NCBI GenBank assembly: GCA_019415525.1
Contig: DXZA01000086.1
Span: forward strand, 52,363 to 116,362
Length of the DNA stretch: 64,000 nucleotides
DNA from: Tyzzerella sp.
GTDB taxonomy: Bacteria > Bacillota > Clostridia > Lachnospirales > Anaerotignaceae
Direction: 5' to 3'
In this document: positions 19,810 through 28,016 of the stretch, piece by piece
How positions within the stretch are numbered: the first letter of the stretch is position 1
How the letters are laid out: every line of letters begins with the position of its first letter
Notes under the pieces: generated by a model
What the model was told of the DNA's origin: nothing
Database searches by the model: none
What the model saw: only the letters and a program-made list of their open reading frames with translations
Made by a program: the position numbers and the translations under genes

Positions 19810-19838
19810 TTGCAAAAATCAGTAAAATATGCTACAAT
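19810..19838 (+). promoter_or_regulatory. Promoter of rpmE
   Basis: TTGCAA (19810-19815), 17-base spacer and TACAAT (19833-19838), about 60 bases before the start codon. Confidence 0.75.
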
Positions 19839-19897
19839 ACCAATGTTGTCTTTAAATAATCAAAGGAATTATTGATCAACAGAGAGAGGTGAAAGAA

Positions 19898-20101
19898 ATG
19901 AGAGAAGGAATACATCCAGAATATCATCAGGTAACAGTAAAATGCAACTGTGGTAATGAATTCGTAACTGGTTCAACAAAAGAAGAAATCAGAGTCGAAG
20001 TTTGTTCAAAATGCCACCCATTCTACACAGGAAGCCAGAAACTTCTTCTTGAAGCAGGCGGTAGAGTTGAAAAATTCAACAAAAAATACGGCAGAAAATA
20101 A
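19898..20101 (+). CDS. rpmE: 50S ribosomal protein L31, zinc-binding form
   Basis: 67 residues from the ATG at 19898 (GAGAGAGG upstream). It has [22 protein letters not shown] and [13 protein letters not shown], with the four cysteines of the zinc-binding type. L31 bridges the ribosomal subunits. It has its own promoter and terminator between rho and the DUF1385 gene. Confidence 0.97.
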   Translation: MREGIHPEYHQVTVKCNCGNEFVTGSTKEEIRVEVCSKCHPFYTGSQKLLLEAGGRVEKFNKKYGRK

Positions 20102-20112
20102 TATTGAAACTC

Positions 20113-20141
20113 AAAGGGTTGGTTTTACCGACCCTTTTTTT
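20113..20141 (+). terminator. Terminator of rpmE
   Basis: AAAGGGTTGGT pairs with ACCGACCCTTT (one G-T pair) around TTT, followed by T. Confidence 0.92.
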
Positions 20142-20174
20142 CTATTAAAAATCTTTTATAAAGAGGTGAATTTA

Positions 20175-21092
20175 ATGAGAAAAACAAATATAGGCGGTCA
20201 GGCTGTTATTGAAGGCGTTATGATGCGTGGTAAAAAAGTTTATGCAATGTCTGTAAGAAATCCGGAAGGCGGAATTACAACTGAGAAAAATCAGGTCAAA
20301 GACCTTTCAAATAAATGCTCTTTATTTAAACTTCCAATACTTAGAGGAATTTCTGCTTTTGTAGATTCTCTTGTAATGGGAACAAAAATACTTATGAGAA
20401 GTGCTGAAATTGCAGGAGAAAGTTTACAAGATGAAGGTGAGCCTTCAAAATTTGAAAAATTCCTTATGGATAAATTTGGTGAAAAACTTAATGATTATAT
20501 AATATATATGAGTGTTACAATATCAATGGTTGTTGCTATTGCATTATTTTTTATACTTCCTGTTTTTCTTGGAGGTTTTTTCAAAAATTATGTTGAAACT
20601 TGGGCTTTAGGAATAATAGAAGGTTTTATAAGAATAGCAATATTTCTTGGGTATCTTTTACTTATATCAAGAATGAAAGATATACAAAGAGTTTTTCAAT
20701 ATCATGGAGCAGAGCATAAAACAATTAATTGCTTTGAAAGCGGTGATGAACTTACTGTTGAAAATGTAATGAAACATACAAGACTTCATAAAAGATGTGG
20801 AACAAGTTTCCTTTTTCTTGTAATGATTATAAGTATGATTATATTTTTCTTTGTAAGAACAGATGTATTATGGCTTAGAATGGTTTCCAGAATACTTCTT
20901 GTACCTGTTGTTGCAGGTGTATCATATGAAGTTTTAAGATGGGCAGGAAAAAGCAATTCTATATTTGTAAAAATGGTAAGCTATCCAGGGCTTTGTCTTC
21001 AGAAGGTGACAACTGCTGAACCTGATGGAAGTCAGATAGAAACAGCTATTATGGCTATGAAAAGTGTTTTGGAGGACGAGCCAGATGAATAA
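20175..21092 (+). CDS. yqhQ: DUF1385 (YqhQ-family) membrane protein
   Basis: 305 residues from the ATG at 20175 (AGAGGTGA upstream). The family start NIGGQAVIEGVMMRG is present. Four or five membrane segments follow (about 105-130, 140-165, 220-245), with the conserved YHGAEHKTINCFESG between them and CGTSFLFLVM after. The biochemical role of YqhQ is unknown. It overlaps prmC by 8 bases and stands before prmC-prfA, a conserved arrangement in Firmicutes. Confidence 0.93.
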   Translation: MRKTNIGGQAVIEGVMMRGKKVYAMSVRNPEGGITTEKNQVKDLSNKCSLFKLPILRGISAFVDSLVMGTKILMRSAEIAGESLQDEGEPSKFEKFLMDKFGEKLNDYIIYMSVTISMVVAIALFFILPVFLGGFFKNYVETWALGIIEGFIRIAIFLGYLLLISRMKDIQRVFQYHGAEHKTINCFESGDELTVENVMKHTRLHKRCGTSFLFLVMIISMIIFFFVRTDVLWLRMVSRILLVPVVAGVSYEVLRWAGKSNSIFVKMVSYPGLCLQKVTTAEPDGSQIETAIMAMKSVLEDEPDE

Positions 21093-21930
21093 TACTGTTG
21101 AAACAGCACTTTTTTGGGCAAAAAATATACTTAAAGAAAATAACTGTGATGCATATGCTCTTGATGCAGAACTTCTTATGATGGAAACTTTGAAAATTTC
21201 TAGAATTAAACTTTTCATGGAACAAAAAAGAGTTTTATCAACAGAAGAATATGAAAAGTTTAAAGAATTTGTGGATAAAAGAGCAAGTTGTGTTCCTACA
21301 CAATATATTTTAGGTACTTGTGAATTTATGTCACTTGATTTTAATGTTAATCCATATACACTTATACCAAGAAATGATACTGAAGTTCTTGTGGAAACAG
21401 CTATTGATGAATTTAAAAGAAATAATATAAAAAGTTTTATTGATATAGGTACAGGCTCAGGTTGTATCGCAATAAGTCTTGCTTATTATACAGAGGCTAA
21501 AGGTACTTGTGTTGATATAAGTGAAGGTGCTTTAGAAACTGCAAAAATAAATGCAAAACAGAATAATGTTTATAATAAACTTGATTTTGTATTAAGTGAT
21601 GTTTTTGAAAATATAAATGAAAAATATGATGCTATTGTTTCCAATCCACCATATATACGTACAGATGTTATAGAAGGGCTTATGAGAGAAGTAAAAGAAC
21701 ATGAGCCTTATAATGCTCTTGATGGTGGAGAAGATGGACTTTATTTTTATAAAAAAATAGTAAATGAATCTCATAAATATCTTAATGAAAAAGGATTTAT
21801 ATTCTTTGAAATAGGATATGACCAAGGTGAAGATGTTAAAAATCTATTAGAGTCTAAAGGATTTTATGAAGTTAAAGTTATAAAAGACCTTGCAGGACTT
21901 GATAGAGTTGTAACCGGAAGAAAAATATGA
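21085..21930 (+). CDS. prmC: PrmC, release-factor glutamine methyltransferase
   Basis: 281 residues from the ATG at 21085, which overlaps the end of the upstream gene and has GGAGG before it. The N-terminal helical domain binds the release factor. The SAM-binding Rossmann fold ([16 protein letters not shown]) and the catalytic NPPY motif (VSNPPYI, near residue 187) follow. It methylates the glutamine of the GGQ motif in RF1/RF2. The substrate PrfA is encoded directly downstream. Confidence 0.97.
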   Translation: MNNTVETALFWAKNILKENNCDAYALDAELLMMETLKISRIKLFMEQKRVLSTEEYEKFKEFVDKRASCVPTQYILGTCEFMSLDFNVNPYTLIPRNDTEVLVETAIDEFKRNNIKSFIDIGTGSGCIAISLAYYTEAKGTCVDISEGALETAKINAKQNNVYNKLDFVLSDVFENINEKYDAIVSNPPYIRTDVIEGLMREVKEHEPYNALDGGEDGLYFYKKIVNESHKYLNEKGFIFFEIGYDQGEDVKNLLESKGFYEVKVIKDLAGLDRVVTGRKI

Positions 21931-21943
21931 TAAGAGGTGTTTT

Positions 21944-23014
21944 ATGTTAGACCGTTTACAGGAGATAGAAAGTAAATATGAAAATTTAGGGGAAAGCATA
22001 AATGACCCTGATGTTATTGCAAATCAAGATGAATGGCGTAAACTTATGAAAGAATACAGTGATATGACGCCTATAATAGAAAAATACAGAGAGTATAAAA
22101 AGATTTCTGAAGAAATAGAAGATGCTCTTGAAATGCTCAAAGATAAACTTGATGATGATTTTAGAGAAATGGTAAAAGAAGAACTTTCAGAAAATAAGGA
22201 AAGAATTGAAGTTGTTAAAAATGAGCTTACAATACTTCTTATACCTAAAGACCCTAATGATGACAAAAATGTTATTGTTGAAATAAGAGGTGGAGCTGGT
22301 GGTGACGAGGCAGCACTTTTTGCCGGTGACCTTTTTAGAATGTATTCAAGATATGCTGAAAGACAGAAATGGAAAGTTGAAATAATGAATACAAATGAAA
22401 ATGACCTTGGTGGTTTTAAAGAAATTTCATTTATGATAAAAGGTAGCGGAGCTTATTCACGTCTTAAATTTGAAAGTGGTGTTCATAGAGTACAAAGAAT
22501 ACCTGCTACTGAAAGTGGTGGAAGAATACATACTTCAACAGTTACTGTTGCAGTACTTCCGGAAGCTGAAGAAGTTGATGTTAATATTGATATGAATGAT
22601 GTTCGTATAGATGTATTTAGGGCATCAGGAAATGGTGGTCAGTGTGTTAATACAACAGACTCTGCTGTTAGGGTAACACATATTCCAACTGGTATTGTTG
22701 TATCTTGTCAGAATGAAAAATCACAGCTTAAAAATAAAGCTCAGGCTCTTAAAGTTCTTTATGCAAGAATTTATGAAATGGAACAAGAAAAGCATAATGC
22801 AGAAATTTCTGCCGAAAGAAAAGCTCAAGTTGGTACAGGAAATAGAAATGAACGTATAAGAACTTATAATTTCCCACAAGGTAGAGTTACAGACCATAGA
22901 GTAGGTCTTACACTTCATAGACTTGATATGATTCTTGACGGAGATTTAGACGAAATAATGGATACTCTTATAACTACTGATAGAGCAGAAAAAATGGGAA
23001 ACAACGAAGAATAA
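21944..23014 (+). CDS. prfA: Peptide chain release factor 1
   Basis: 356 residues. It carries the stop-codon recognition tripeptide PAT ([13 protein letters not shown]), which marks RF1 (UAA/UAG), and the catalytic loop [15 protein letters not shown] near residues 228-243. The residue after GGQ is Cys, where most RF1 proteins have His. RF1 hydrolyses peptidyl-tRNA at stop codons. It is the last gene of yqhQ-prmC-prfA, followed at once by a large terminator-like hairpin. Confidence 0.97.
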   Translation: MLDRLQEIESKYENLGESINDPDVIANQDEWRKLMKEYSDMTPIIEKYREYKKISEEIEDALEMLKDKLDDDFREMVKEELSENKERIEVVKNELTILLIPKDPNDDKNVIVEIRGGAGGDEAALFAGDLFRMYSRYAERQKWKVEIMNTNENDLGGFKEISFMIKGSGAYSRLKFESGVHRVQRIPATESGGRIHTSTVTVAVLPEAEEVDVNIDMNDVRIDVFRASGNGGQCVNTTDSAVRVTHIPTGIVVSCQNEKSQLKNKAQALKVLYARIYEMEQEKHNAEISAERKAQVGTGNRNERIRTYNFPQGRVTDHRVGLTLHRLDMILDGDLDEIMDTLITTDRAEKMGNNEE

Positions 23015-23032
23015 TATAGTTTAATAGTAATT

Positions 23033-23086
23033 AAAATCACCTCATATAATTTACAATAATGTATTTTTATATGGGGTGATTTTTTT
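23033..23086 (+). terminator. 17-bp terminator hairpin that contains the next gene's ribosome site
   Basis: AAAATCACCTCATATAA (23033-23049) pairs over all 17 positions, with one G-T pair, with 23067-23083 across a 17-base loop. A T run extends to 23086. The 3' arm carries GGGGTG, the Shine-Dalgarno of the gene starting at 23085, and the T run ends in its TTG start codon. Confidence 0.9.
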
Positions 23087-23714
23087 GAGAAGTTTAATAA
23101 TACTTGCATTTATTATCTTTGTTTTTGGAAGCATATGTGGAATTTTTATTTTAAAATACTTTAAAGATAATATAGTATATAAATTTTTATATAGCTTTTG
23201 GGGTGGTGCACTTCTTTCTTATATGTGTTTTGGATTTATATCTGATATATTTTATAAAGGAGGTATAGTGTATTCTCTTATATTTATATTTAGTGGTATA
23301 GGATTTTCTATTGTTTACGAAAAATATGAATATAAAATAGTATTTAATTGTATTTTATGTTTTTTTATGGGTATAGTCTTAAGTAGTATATACTTTGTGG
23401 ATAATAATATTTTTATATATTCATCTTTTTTAACTTCAATATATTTTTTGGGAACATTAAAAAATAAAAATATTTACAATAATATATTGTATTCTTTAAT
23501 TATTGTATTAAGTGGTATTTTAGGTGTATATTTTGAATTTAATTATAATAAAAGTGCTGAATTTGTATTTTCAATTGCAGGAGGGACTATATTATATGTG
23601 ATATGTAAAGAGGTTTTACCGGAAAAAATACTATCTTTTAGTGATGTTTTTCTCTCTATTTTAGCTGTTTTTGGCTTTTTATATGGTGTTAAGCTATTTT
23701 CATTAATGGTATGA
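23085..23714 (+). CDS. Multi-pass membrane protein, ZIP-transporter-like
   Basis: 209 residues from a TTG at 23085, six bases after GGGGTG. About seven hydrophobic segments fill the protein. The C-terminal stretch SIAGGTILYVICKEVLPEK resembles the metal-site helix of ZIP family transporters (in which a Glu/His pair and a PE motif are usual). The usual His residues are missing in the earlier helices, so metal transport is uncertain. Its ribosome site lies in the prfA terminator stem, so expression must depend on read-through or opening of that hairpin. It may also simply be a poorly expressed gene. Confidence 0.65.
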   Translation: MRSLIILAFIIFVFGSICGIFILKYFKDNIVYKFLYSFWGGALLSYMCFGFISDIFYKGGIVYSLIFIFSGIGFSIVYEKYEYKIVFNCILCFFMGIVLSSIYFVDNNIFIYSSFLTSIYFLGTLKNKNIYNNILYSLIIVLSGILGVYFEFNYNKSAEFVFSIAGGTILYVICKEVLPEKILSFSDVFLSILAVFGFLYGVKLFSLMV

Positions 23715-23919
23715 ATTAATGCCTTTGTGCAAAATTTCAAGGCAAAAATTTACAAAAAAATTTTGTTTACTAGCATTATGCATTAAAAATATAATATGAT
23801 TTTGTATAAAATAATTAAAAAAAATTAAAAAATATATAAAAAAATAATGATATTTTTGATAAGTGATGTTTTTATATAAATATATCACGATATGAGGATA
23901 ATTATTAAGCTTAATTAAT

Positions 23920-23949
23920 TTGCAAATTTCAATGGAAATATGTTATATT
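23920..23949 (+). promoter_or_regulatory. glgP promoter with palindrome in the spacer
   Basis: TTGCAA (23920-23925) and TTATAT (23943-23948), 17 bases apart. The spacer holds a perfect inverted repeat ATTTC-AATG-GAAAT (23926-23939), placed as an operator would be. A small stem ATGGTT/AACCAT follows at 23954-23970. I see nothing else convincing in the 324-base gap from 23715 to 24037. Confidence 0.6.
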
Positions 23950-24037
23950 AATCATGGTTAAAAGAACCATATATAAATTAATTTTTATAAATTTAATTTA
24001 GTGTAGTTACAATATCTTTTTTATTGGGGGGTTCACT

Positions 24038-26491
24038 ATGAACTATAACATTAGCAAAGACGAATTGAAAGGACTTATTGTTGACAATGTAAAAAATCTT
24101 TACAGAAAAACTGTTGACAGTGCTTCTAAAGAGGAGCTTTATCAGGCTGCTGTTTTTGCAGTTCGAGATGTTATAACAGATAAATGGATTAAAACACATA
24201 ATGATTATGCAGAAAAAGATGTAAAGGTTGTTTACTACCTTTCAATGGAATTCCTTATGGGAAGATTTTTAGGAAATGCAGTATTAAATCTTATGATGGA
24301 CGATGAGGTAAGAGCTGCTTTTGATGAACTTGGTATTGATTATAATGCCATAGAAGAGACAGAACGTGACCCAGGTCTTGGAAATGGTGGACTTGGAAGA
24401 CTTGCAGCATGTTTTTTAGATTCTCTTTCAACTCTTGAACTTCCAGCTTATGGTTGTGGTATACGTTATCACTATGGAATTTTTGAACAGAGAATTGAAA
24501 ATGGTGAACAGGTTGAATATCCTGATAACTGGCTTGAAAATGGAGACCCATGGTCTGTAAGACGTAATGAATATGCTGTTGAAGTAAAATTTGGTGGAAA
24601 TGTAAAAGCTGTACCTAAAGGAAATGGTGAATATCGTTTCGTACAGGAAAATTATCAGTCAGTAATTGCTATACCTTATGATTATCCTGTTGTAGGTTAT
24701 AATAATAATACAGTAAATACACTTCGTCTTTGGGATGCAAAACCAAAGAACGAATTTGACCTTAAAAAATTTAATGAAGGAAAACATGAACAGGCTGTTG
24801 CAGAAAAAAATCTTGCAAGTACTCTTACAGAAGTACTTTATCCTGCTGATGATAACTATTCAGGAAAAGAACTTCGTTTAAAACAGCAGTACTTCTTTAT
24901 TTCAGCTACTGTTCAGAGAGTAATAGAAAGATTTAAAGAAAAACATACTGACTTTAATTTACTTCCAGAAAAAGTTGCATTCCAGCTTAATGATACACAC
25001 CCAACTGTTGCAGTTGCAGAACTTATGAGAGTTCTTGTTGATGAAAATGATGTACCTTGGAATGATGCTTGGGAAATTACAAGAAAAGTATGTGCATATA
25101 CAAACCATACAATAATGTCAGAAGCTCTTGAAAAATGGCCACTTGACCTTTTCTCAAGACTCCTTCCTCGTATTTATCAGATTGTTGAGGAAATTAACAG
25201 ACGTTATTGTGCTGCATTAATCGAAAGATATGGTAATGACCATGAAAAAATAAGAAAAATGGCTATTATAGCTGATGGTCAAATAAGAATGGCATATCTT
25301 GCTATCGTTGGAAGTCATTCTGTAAACGGTGTTGCTGCACTTCATACAGAAATTCTTAAAAATCAGGAGCTTAAAGATTTCTATGAAATTTATCCTGAAA
25401 AATTCAATAATAAAACAAATGGTATTACACAAAGAAGATGGCTTCTTCATGCAAATCCAAAACTTGCAAAACTTGTTACAGAAAAAGTTGGAGAAGGTTG
25501 GACAACAGAACTTTCAAAACTTGAAGGAATTCTTAAATATGCAAAAGATGAAGATTTCCAGAATAAGTTTATGGATATAAAGAAAGAAAATAAAATTGCT
25601 CTTGCTAACTATATCAAAGAAAGAAAAGGTATTGAAATAAATCCTGATTCAATATTTGATATACAGGTTAAGAGATTACATGAATATAAAAGACAGCTTT
25701 TAAATGTATTCCATATAATATACCTTTATAATCAGCTTAAAATGAACCCAAGTCTTGATATTGTTCCAAGAACATTCATATTTGGTGCAAAAGCTGCTGC
25801 AAGCTATAGAAAAGCAAAACTTATTATAAAACTTATTAACTCTGTAGCTGATGTTATCAACAATGATGAGTCAATAAATGGTAAGATTAAAGTTGTATTT
25901 ATGGAAAATTATAGTGTTTCACTTGCTGAAAAACTTATTCCAGCAGCTGATGTAAGTGAACAGATTTCAACAGCAAGTAAAGAAGCTTCAGGTACAGGTA
26001 ATATGAAGTTTATGCTTAATGGTGCTCTCACAATAGGTACTATGGATGGTGCTAACGTTGAAATTTGTGAAGAAGTAGGAAAAGATAACATATTTATATT
26101 TGGTATGTCTTCAGAAGAAGTTATTGCTAAATATAAAGATAATTCATATGACCCTTGGTTTATTTATAATATGAACCAAGATGCAAGAACAGTTCTTAAT
26201 GAACTTATAAATGGAACATTCTCACCAGAAAATCCTGATATGTTTAGAGAACTTTATGATTCTCTCTTAAATGGTTATGGTGGAAGAGCAGACGAATACT
26301 TTGTTCTTGCTGATTTTGAAGATTATGTAAGAGCTCAAAAAGAAGTTGATGCTGCATATAAAGACAAGAAAAAATGGGCAGAAATGGCTATTATTAATAC
26401 AGCTAAGAGTGGTAAGTTCTCAAGTGATAGAACAATTAAACAGTATGCTGATGAAATTTGGAACCTTAAACCTGTTCATATTGAAATGTAA
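24038..26491 (+). CDS. glgP: Glycogen/alpha-glucan phosphorylase
   Basis: 817 residues, full family length. It releases glucose-1-phosphate from alpha-1,4-glucans. Motifs seen: YYLSMEFLMGR, GNGGLGRLAACFLDS, NDTHPTVAVAELMR, and the pyridoxal-phosphate lysine region EASGTGNMKFMLNGALTIGTMDGANVEI. GGGGGG precedes the ATG. It is a single-gene unit with its own promoter and terminator. With glgA at 52242 it shows a glycogen cycle, although the two genes are not linked here. Confidence 0.97.
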   Translation: MNYNISKDELKGLIVDNVKNLYRKTVDSASKEELYQAAVFAVRDVITDKWIKTHNDYAEKDVKVVYYLSMEFLMGRFLGNAVLNLMMDDEVRAAFDELGIDYNAIEETERDPGLGNGGLGRLAACFLDSLSTLELPAYGCGIRYHYGIFEQRIENGEQVEYPDNWLENGDPWSVRRNEYAVEVKFGGNVKAVPKGNGEYRFVQENYQSVIAIPYDYPVVGYNNNTVNTLRLWDAKPKNEFDLKKFNEGKHEQAVAEKNLASTLTEVLYPADDNYSGKELRLKQQYFFISATVQRVIERFKEKHTDFNLLPEKVAFQLNDTHPTVAVAELMRVLVDENDVPWNDAWEITRKVCAYTNHTIMSEALEKWPLDLFSRLLPRIYQIVEEINRRYCAALIERYGNDHEKIRKMAIIADGQIRMAYLAIVGSHSVNGVAALHTEILKNQELKDFYEIYPEKFNNKTNGITQRRWLLHANPKLAKLVTEKVGEGWTTELSKLEGILKYAKDEDFQNKFMDIKKENKIALANYIKERKGIEINPDSIFDIQVKRLHEYKRQLLNVFHIIYLYNQLKMNPSLDIVPRTFIFGAKAAASYRKAKLIIKLINSVADVINNDESINGKIKVVFMENYSVSLAEKLIPAADVSEQISTASKEASGTGNMKFMLNGALTIGTMDGANVEICEEVGKDNIFIFGMSSEEVIAKYKDNSYDPWFIYNMNQDARTVLNELINGTFSPENPDMFRELYDSLLNGYGGRADEYFVLADFEDYVRAQKEVDAAYKDKKKWAEMAIINTAKSGKFSSDRTIKQYADEIWNLKPVHIEM

Positions 26492-26498
26492 AAAATTG

Positions 26499-26522
26499 GG
26501 CGTGCCTACGGCACGCCTTTTT
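26499..26522 (+). terminator. Terminator of glgP
   Basis: GGCGTGCC pairs with GGCACGCC around TAC, followed by five T. Confidence 0.95.
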
Positions 26523-26525
26523 AAT

Positions 26526-26554
26526 TTGACATAAATTAAAAATAACTGTAAAAT
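26526..26554 (+). promoter_or_regulatory. Promoter of tRNA-Arg
   Basis: TTGACA (26526-26531), 17-base spacer and TAAAAT (26549-26554), 12 bases before the mature 5' end. Confidence 0.85.
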
Positions 26555-26566
26555 GCTATTTGATAT

Positions 26567-26639
26567 GTTTCCTTGGCTTAATGGATAAAGCGTTCGGCTC
26601 CGGACCGAAAGACCGTGGGTTCGATTCCCACAGGAAGCA
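26567..26639 (+). tRNA. tRNA-Arg, anticodon CCG
   Basis: 73 bases fold into a full cloverleaf. The acceptor stem is GTTTCCT with AGGAAGC (one G-T pair). The D stem is GCTT/AAGC, the anticodon stem TTCGG/CCGAA with loop CTCCGGA, and the T arm GTGGG-TTCGATT-CCCAC. The discriminator is A. The 3' CCA is not encoded, so it must be added by CCA nucleotidyltransferase. It has its own promoter between glgP and murA and would read the rare codon CGG. Confidence 0.95.
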
Positions 26640-26726
26640 TTTTTTAATTAAAAATTCTTTTAATCATATATTAATATTTTGCGGGCATAATAAATAAAAA
26701 TTAATTATAAAAAGAGGAGAATTATT

Positions 26727-27986
26727 ATGTCCGCATTTATTATATCAAAAAGTCCTGCTCTTTGTGGTACTGTCAAAATAAGTGGTGCAAAAAATTCTGC
26801 ATTACCTATACTTGCTGCTTGTTTGCTCACTGATGAAACTTGTATAATTTCTTCTATTCCGCCTTTAAGTGATGTTAAGGTTATGCTTGAAATACTTAAA
26901 AAATTAGGTGCAGAAGTTGAATACGATGAAAAAAAAGAAAAAGCAATTATATGTTGCAAAAATATAAATTCATGTGAAGAAGATATTGAAGATGCTAAAA
27001 GACTTAGAGCATCTTTTATTGTTATGGGACCTTTACTTTCGAGAATAAATAAAGCAAAAATTCCTATGCCTGGAGGTTGTCCTATAGGAAGCAGACCTAT
27101 TGACCTACATTTAAAGGGATTTCAGGCTATGGGAGCAGAAATTGAACAGAATATGGGATTTGTATGTGCATATTCAAAAAATCTCCTAGGAACGGATATT
27201 TACTTGGATTTTCCCAGTGTAGGTGCTACTGAAAATATAATGATGGCAGCTGTAAAAGCAAAAGGAATAACAGTTATAGAAAATGCAGCAGCAGAACCTG
27301 AAATATGCGATTTAGCAAAATTTTTATGTAAAATGGGAGCTAAGATAACAGGTGCAGGAACAGATACTATAAAAATTGAAGGTGTTGAAAATTTAAAAGG
27401 AATTAAATATAAAGTTATGCCTGATAGAATAGAGGCAGGAACTTTTATGGTAGCATCTGCAATAACAGGTGGAGATATTATACTTGAAAATATTATAAGT
27501 GACAATTTAAAACCTGTAATAGCAAAGCTTGCTGAAAGTAATGTGTTTATAGAAGAATTAGAAAATAATAGAATACATGTAAAAGCAACAGAAGAGCTTA
27601 AACCTATAACAATAAAAACAATGCCTTTTCCTGGGTTTCCAACAGATATGCAAGCTCAATTTATGAGCCTTATGACTATTATAAAGGGTACAAGTATTAT
27701 TACAGAAACCGTATTTGAAAATAGATTTATTCATGCAGGAGAGCTTAGAAGAATGGGTGCTGATATAAAAATAGATAGTAGAAGTGCTGTTATAGAAGGT
27801 GTAAATAATCTTACAGGAGCAGAAGTCAAAGCAACTGACCTTAGGGGAGGGGCTGCTCTTATACTTTCTGCCCTTGCTGCAAATGGTGAAACAGAAATAA
27901 GCGATATTTACCATATAGAAAGAGGATATTGTAATATAGAAAAGAAGCTTCAAAGCCTTGGGGCTATTATAAAAAGAAAAGAATAA
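26727..27986 (+). CDS. murA: UDP-N-acetylglucosamine 1-carboxyvinyltransferase (MurA)
   Basis: 419 residues. It transfers enolpyruvate from PEP to UDP-GlcNAc, the first committed step of peptidoglycan synthesis. KNSALPILAACLL and the catalytic loop MPGGCPIGSRP with Cys118 (the fosfomycin target) are present, as are FPTDMQAQFMSLM and the C-terminal DLRGGAALILSALAA. AGAGGAG precedes the ATG. Firmicutes often have two MurA paralogues, and I cannot tell which one this is. Confidence 0.96.
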   Translation: MSAFIISKSPALCGTVKISGAKNSALPILAACLLTDETCIISSIPPLSDVKVMLEILKKLGAEVEYDEKKEKAIICCKNINSCEEDIEDAKRLRASFIVMGPLLSRINKAKIPMPGGCPIGSRPIDLHLKGFQAMGAEIEQNMGFVCAYSKNLLGTDIYLDFPSVGATENIMMAAVKAKGITVIENAAAEPEICDLAKFLCKMGAKITGAGTDTIKIEGVENLKGIKYKVMPDRIEAGTFMVASAITGGDIILENIISDNLKPVIAKLAESNVFIEELENNRIHVKATEELKPITIKTMPFPGFPTDMQAQFMSLMTIIKGTSIITETVFENRFIHAGELRRMGADIKIDSRSAVIEGVNNLTGAEVKATDLRGGAALILSALAANGETEISDIYHIERGYCNIEKKLQSLGAIIKRKE

Positions 27987-28016
27987 AAGGGTGTTTTATA
28001 CACCCTTATTGTTTTT
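27987..28016. terminator. Bidirectional terminator between murA and the SPOCS/LysM gene
   Basis: AAGGGTGT pairs with ACACCCTT around a 5-base loop, with T-rich and A-rich flanks. The reverse-strand gene's stop codon lies in the loop. Confidence 0.88.

Noticed and set aside
20049..20174. N-terminal extension of the DUF1385 gene into rpmE
   Set aside because: It would cross the rpmE terminator; the ATG at 20175 has a ribosome site and the family starts there.
23703..23888. 61-codon reverse-strand frame in the gap before glgP
   Set aside because: Phe/Ile/Asn/Tyr-rich translation typical of random AT-rich DNA; no ribosome site.
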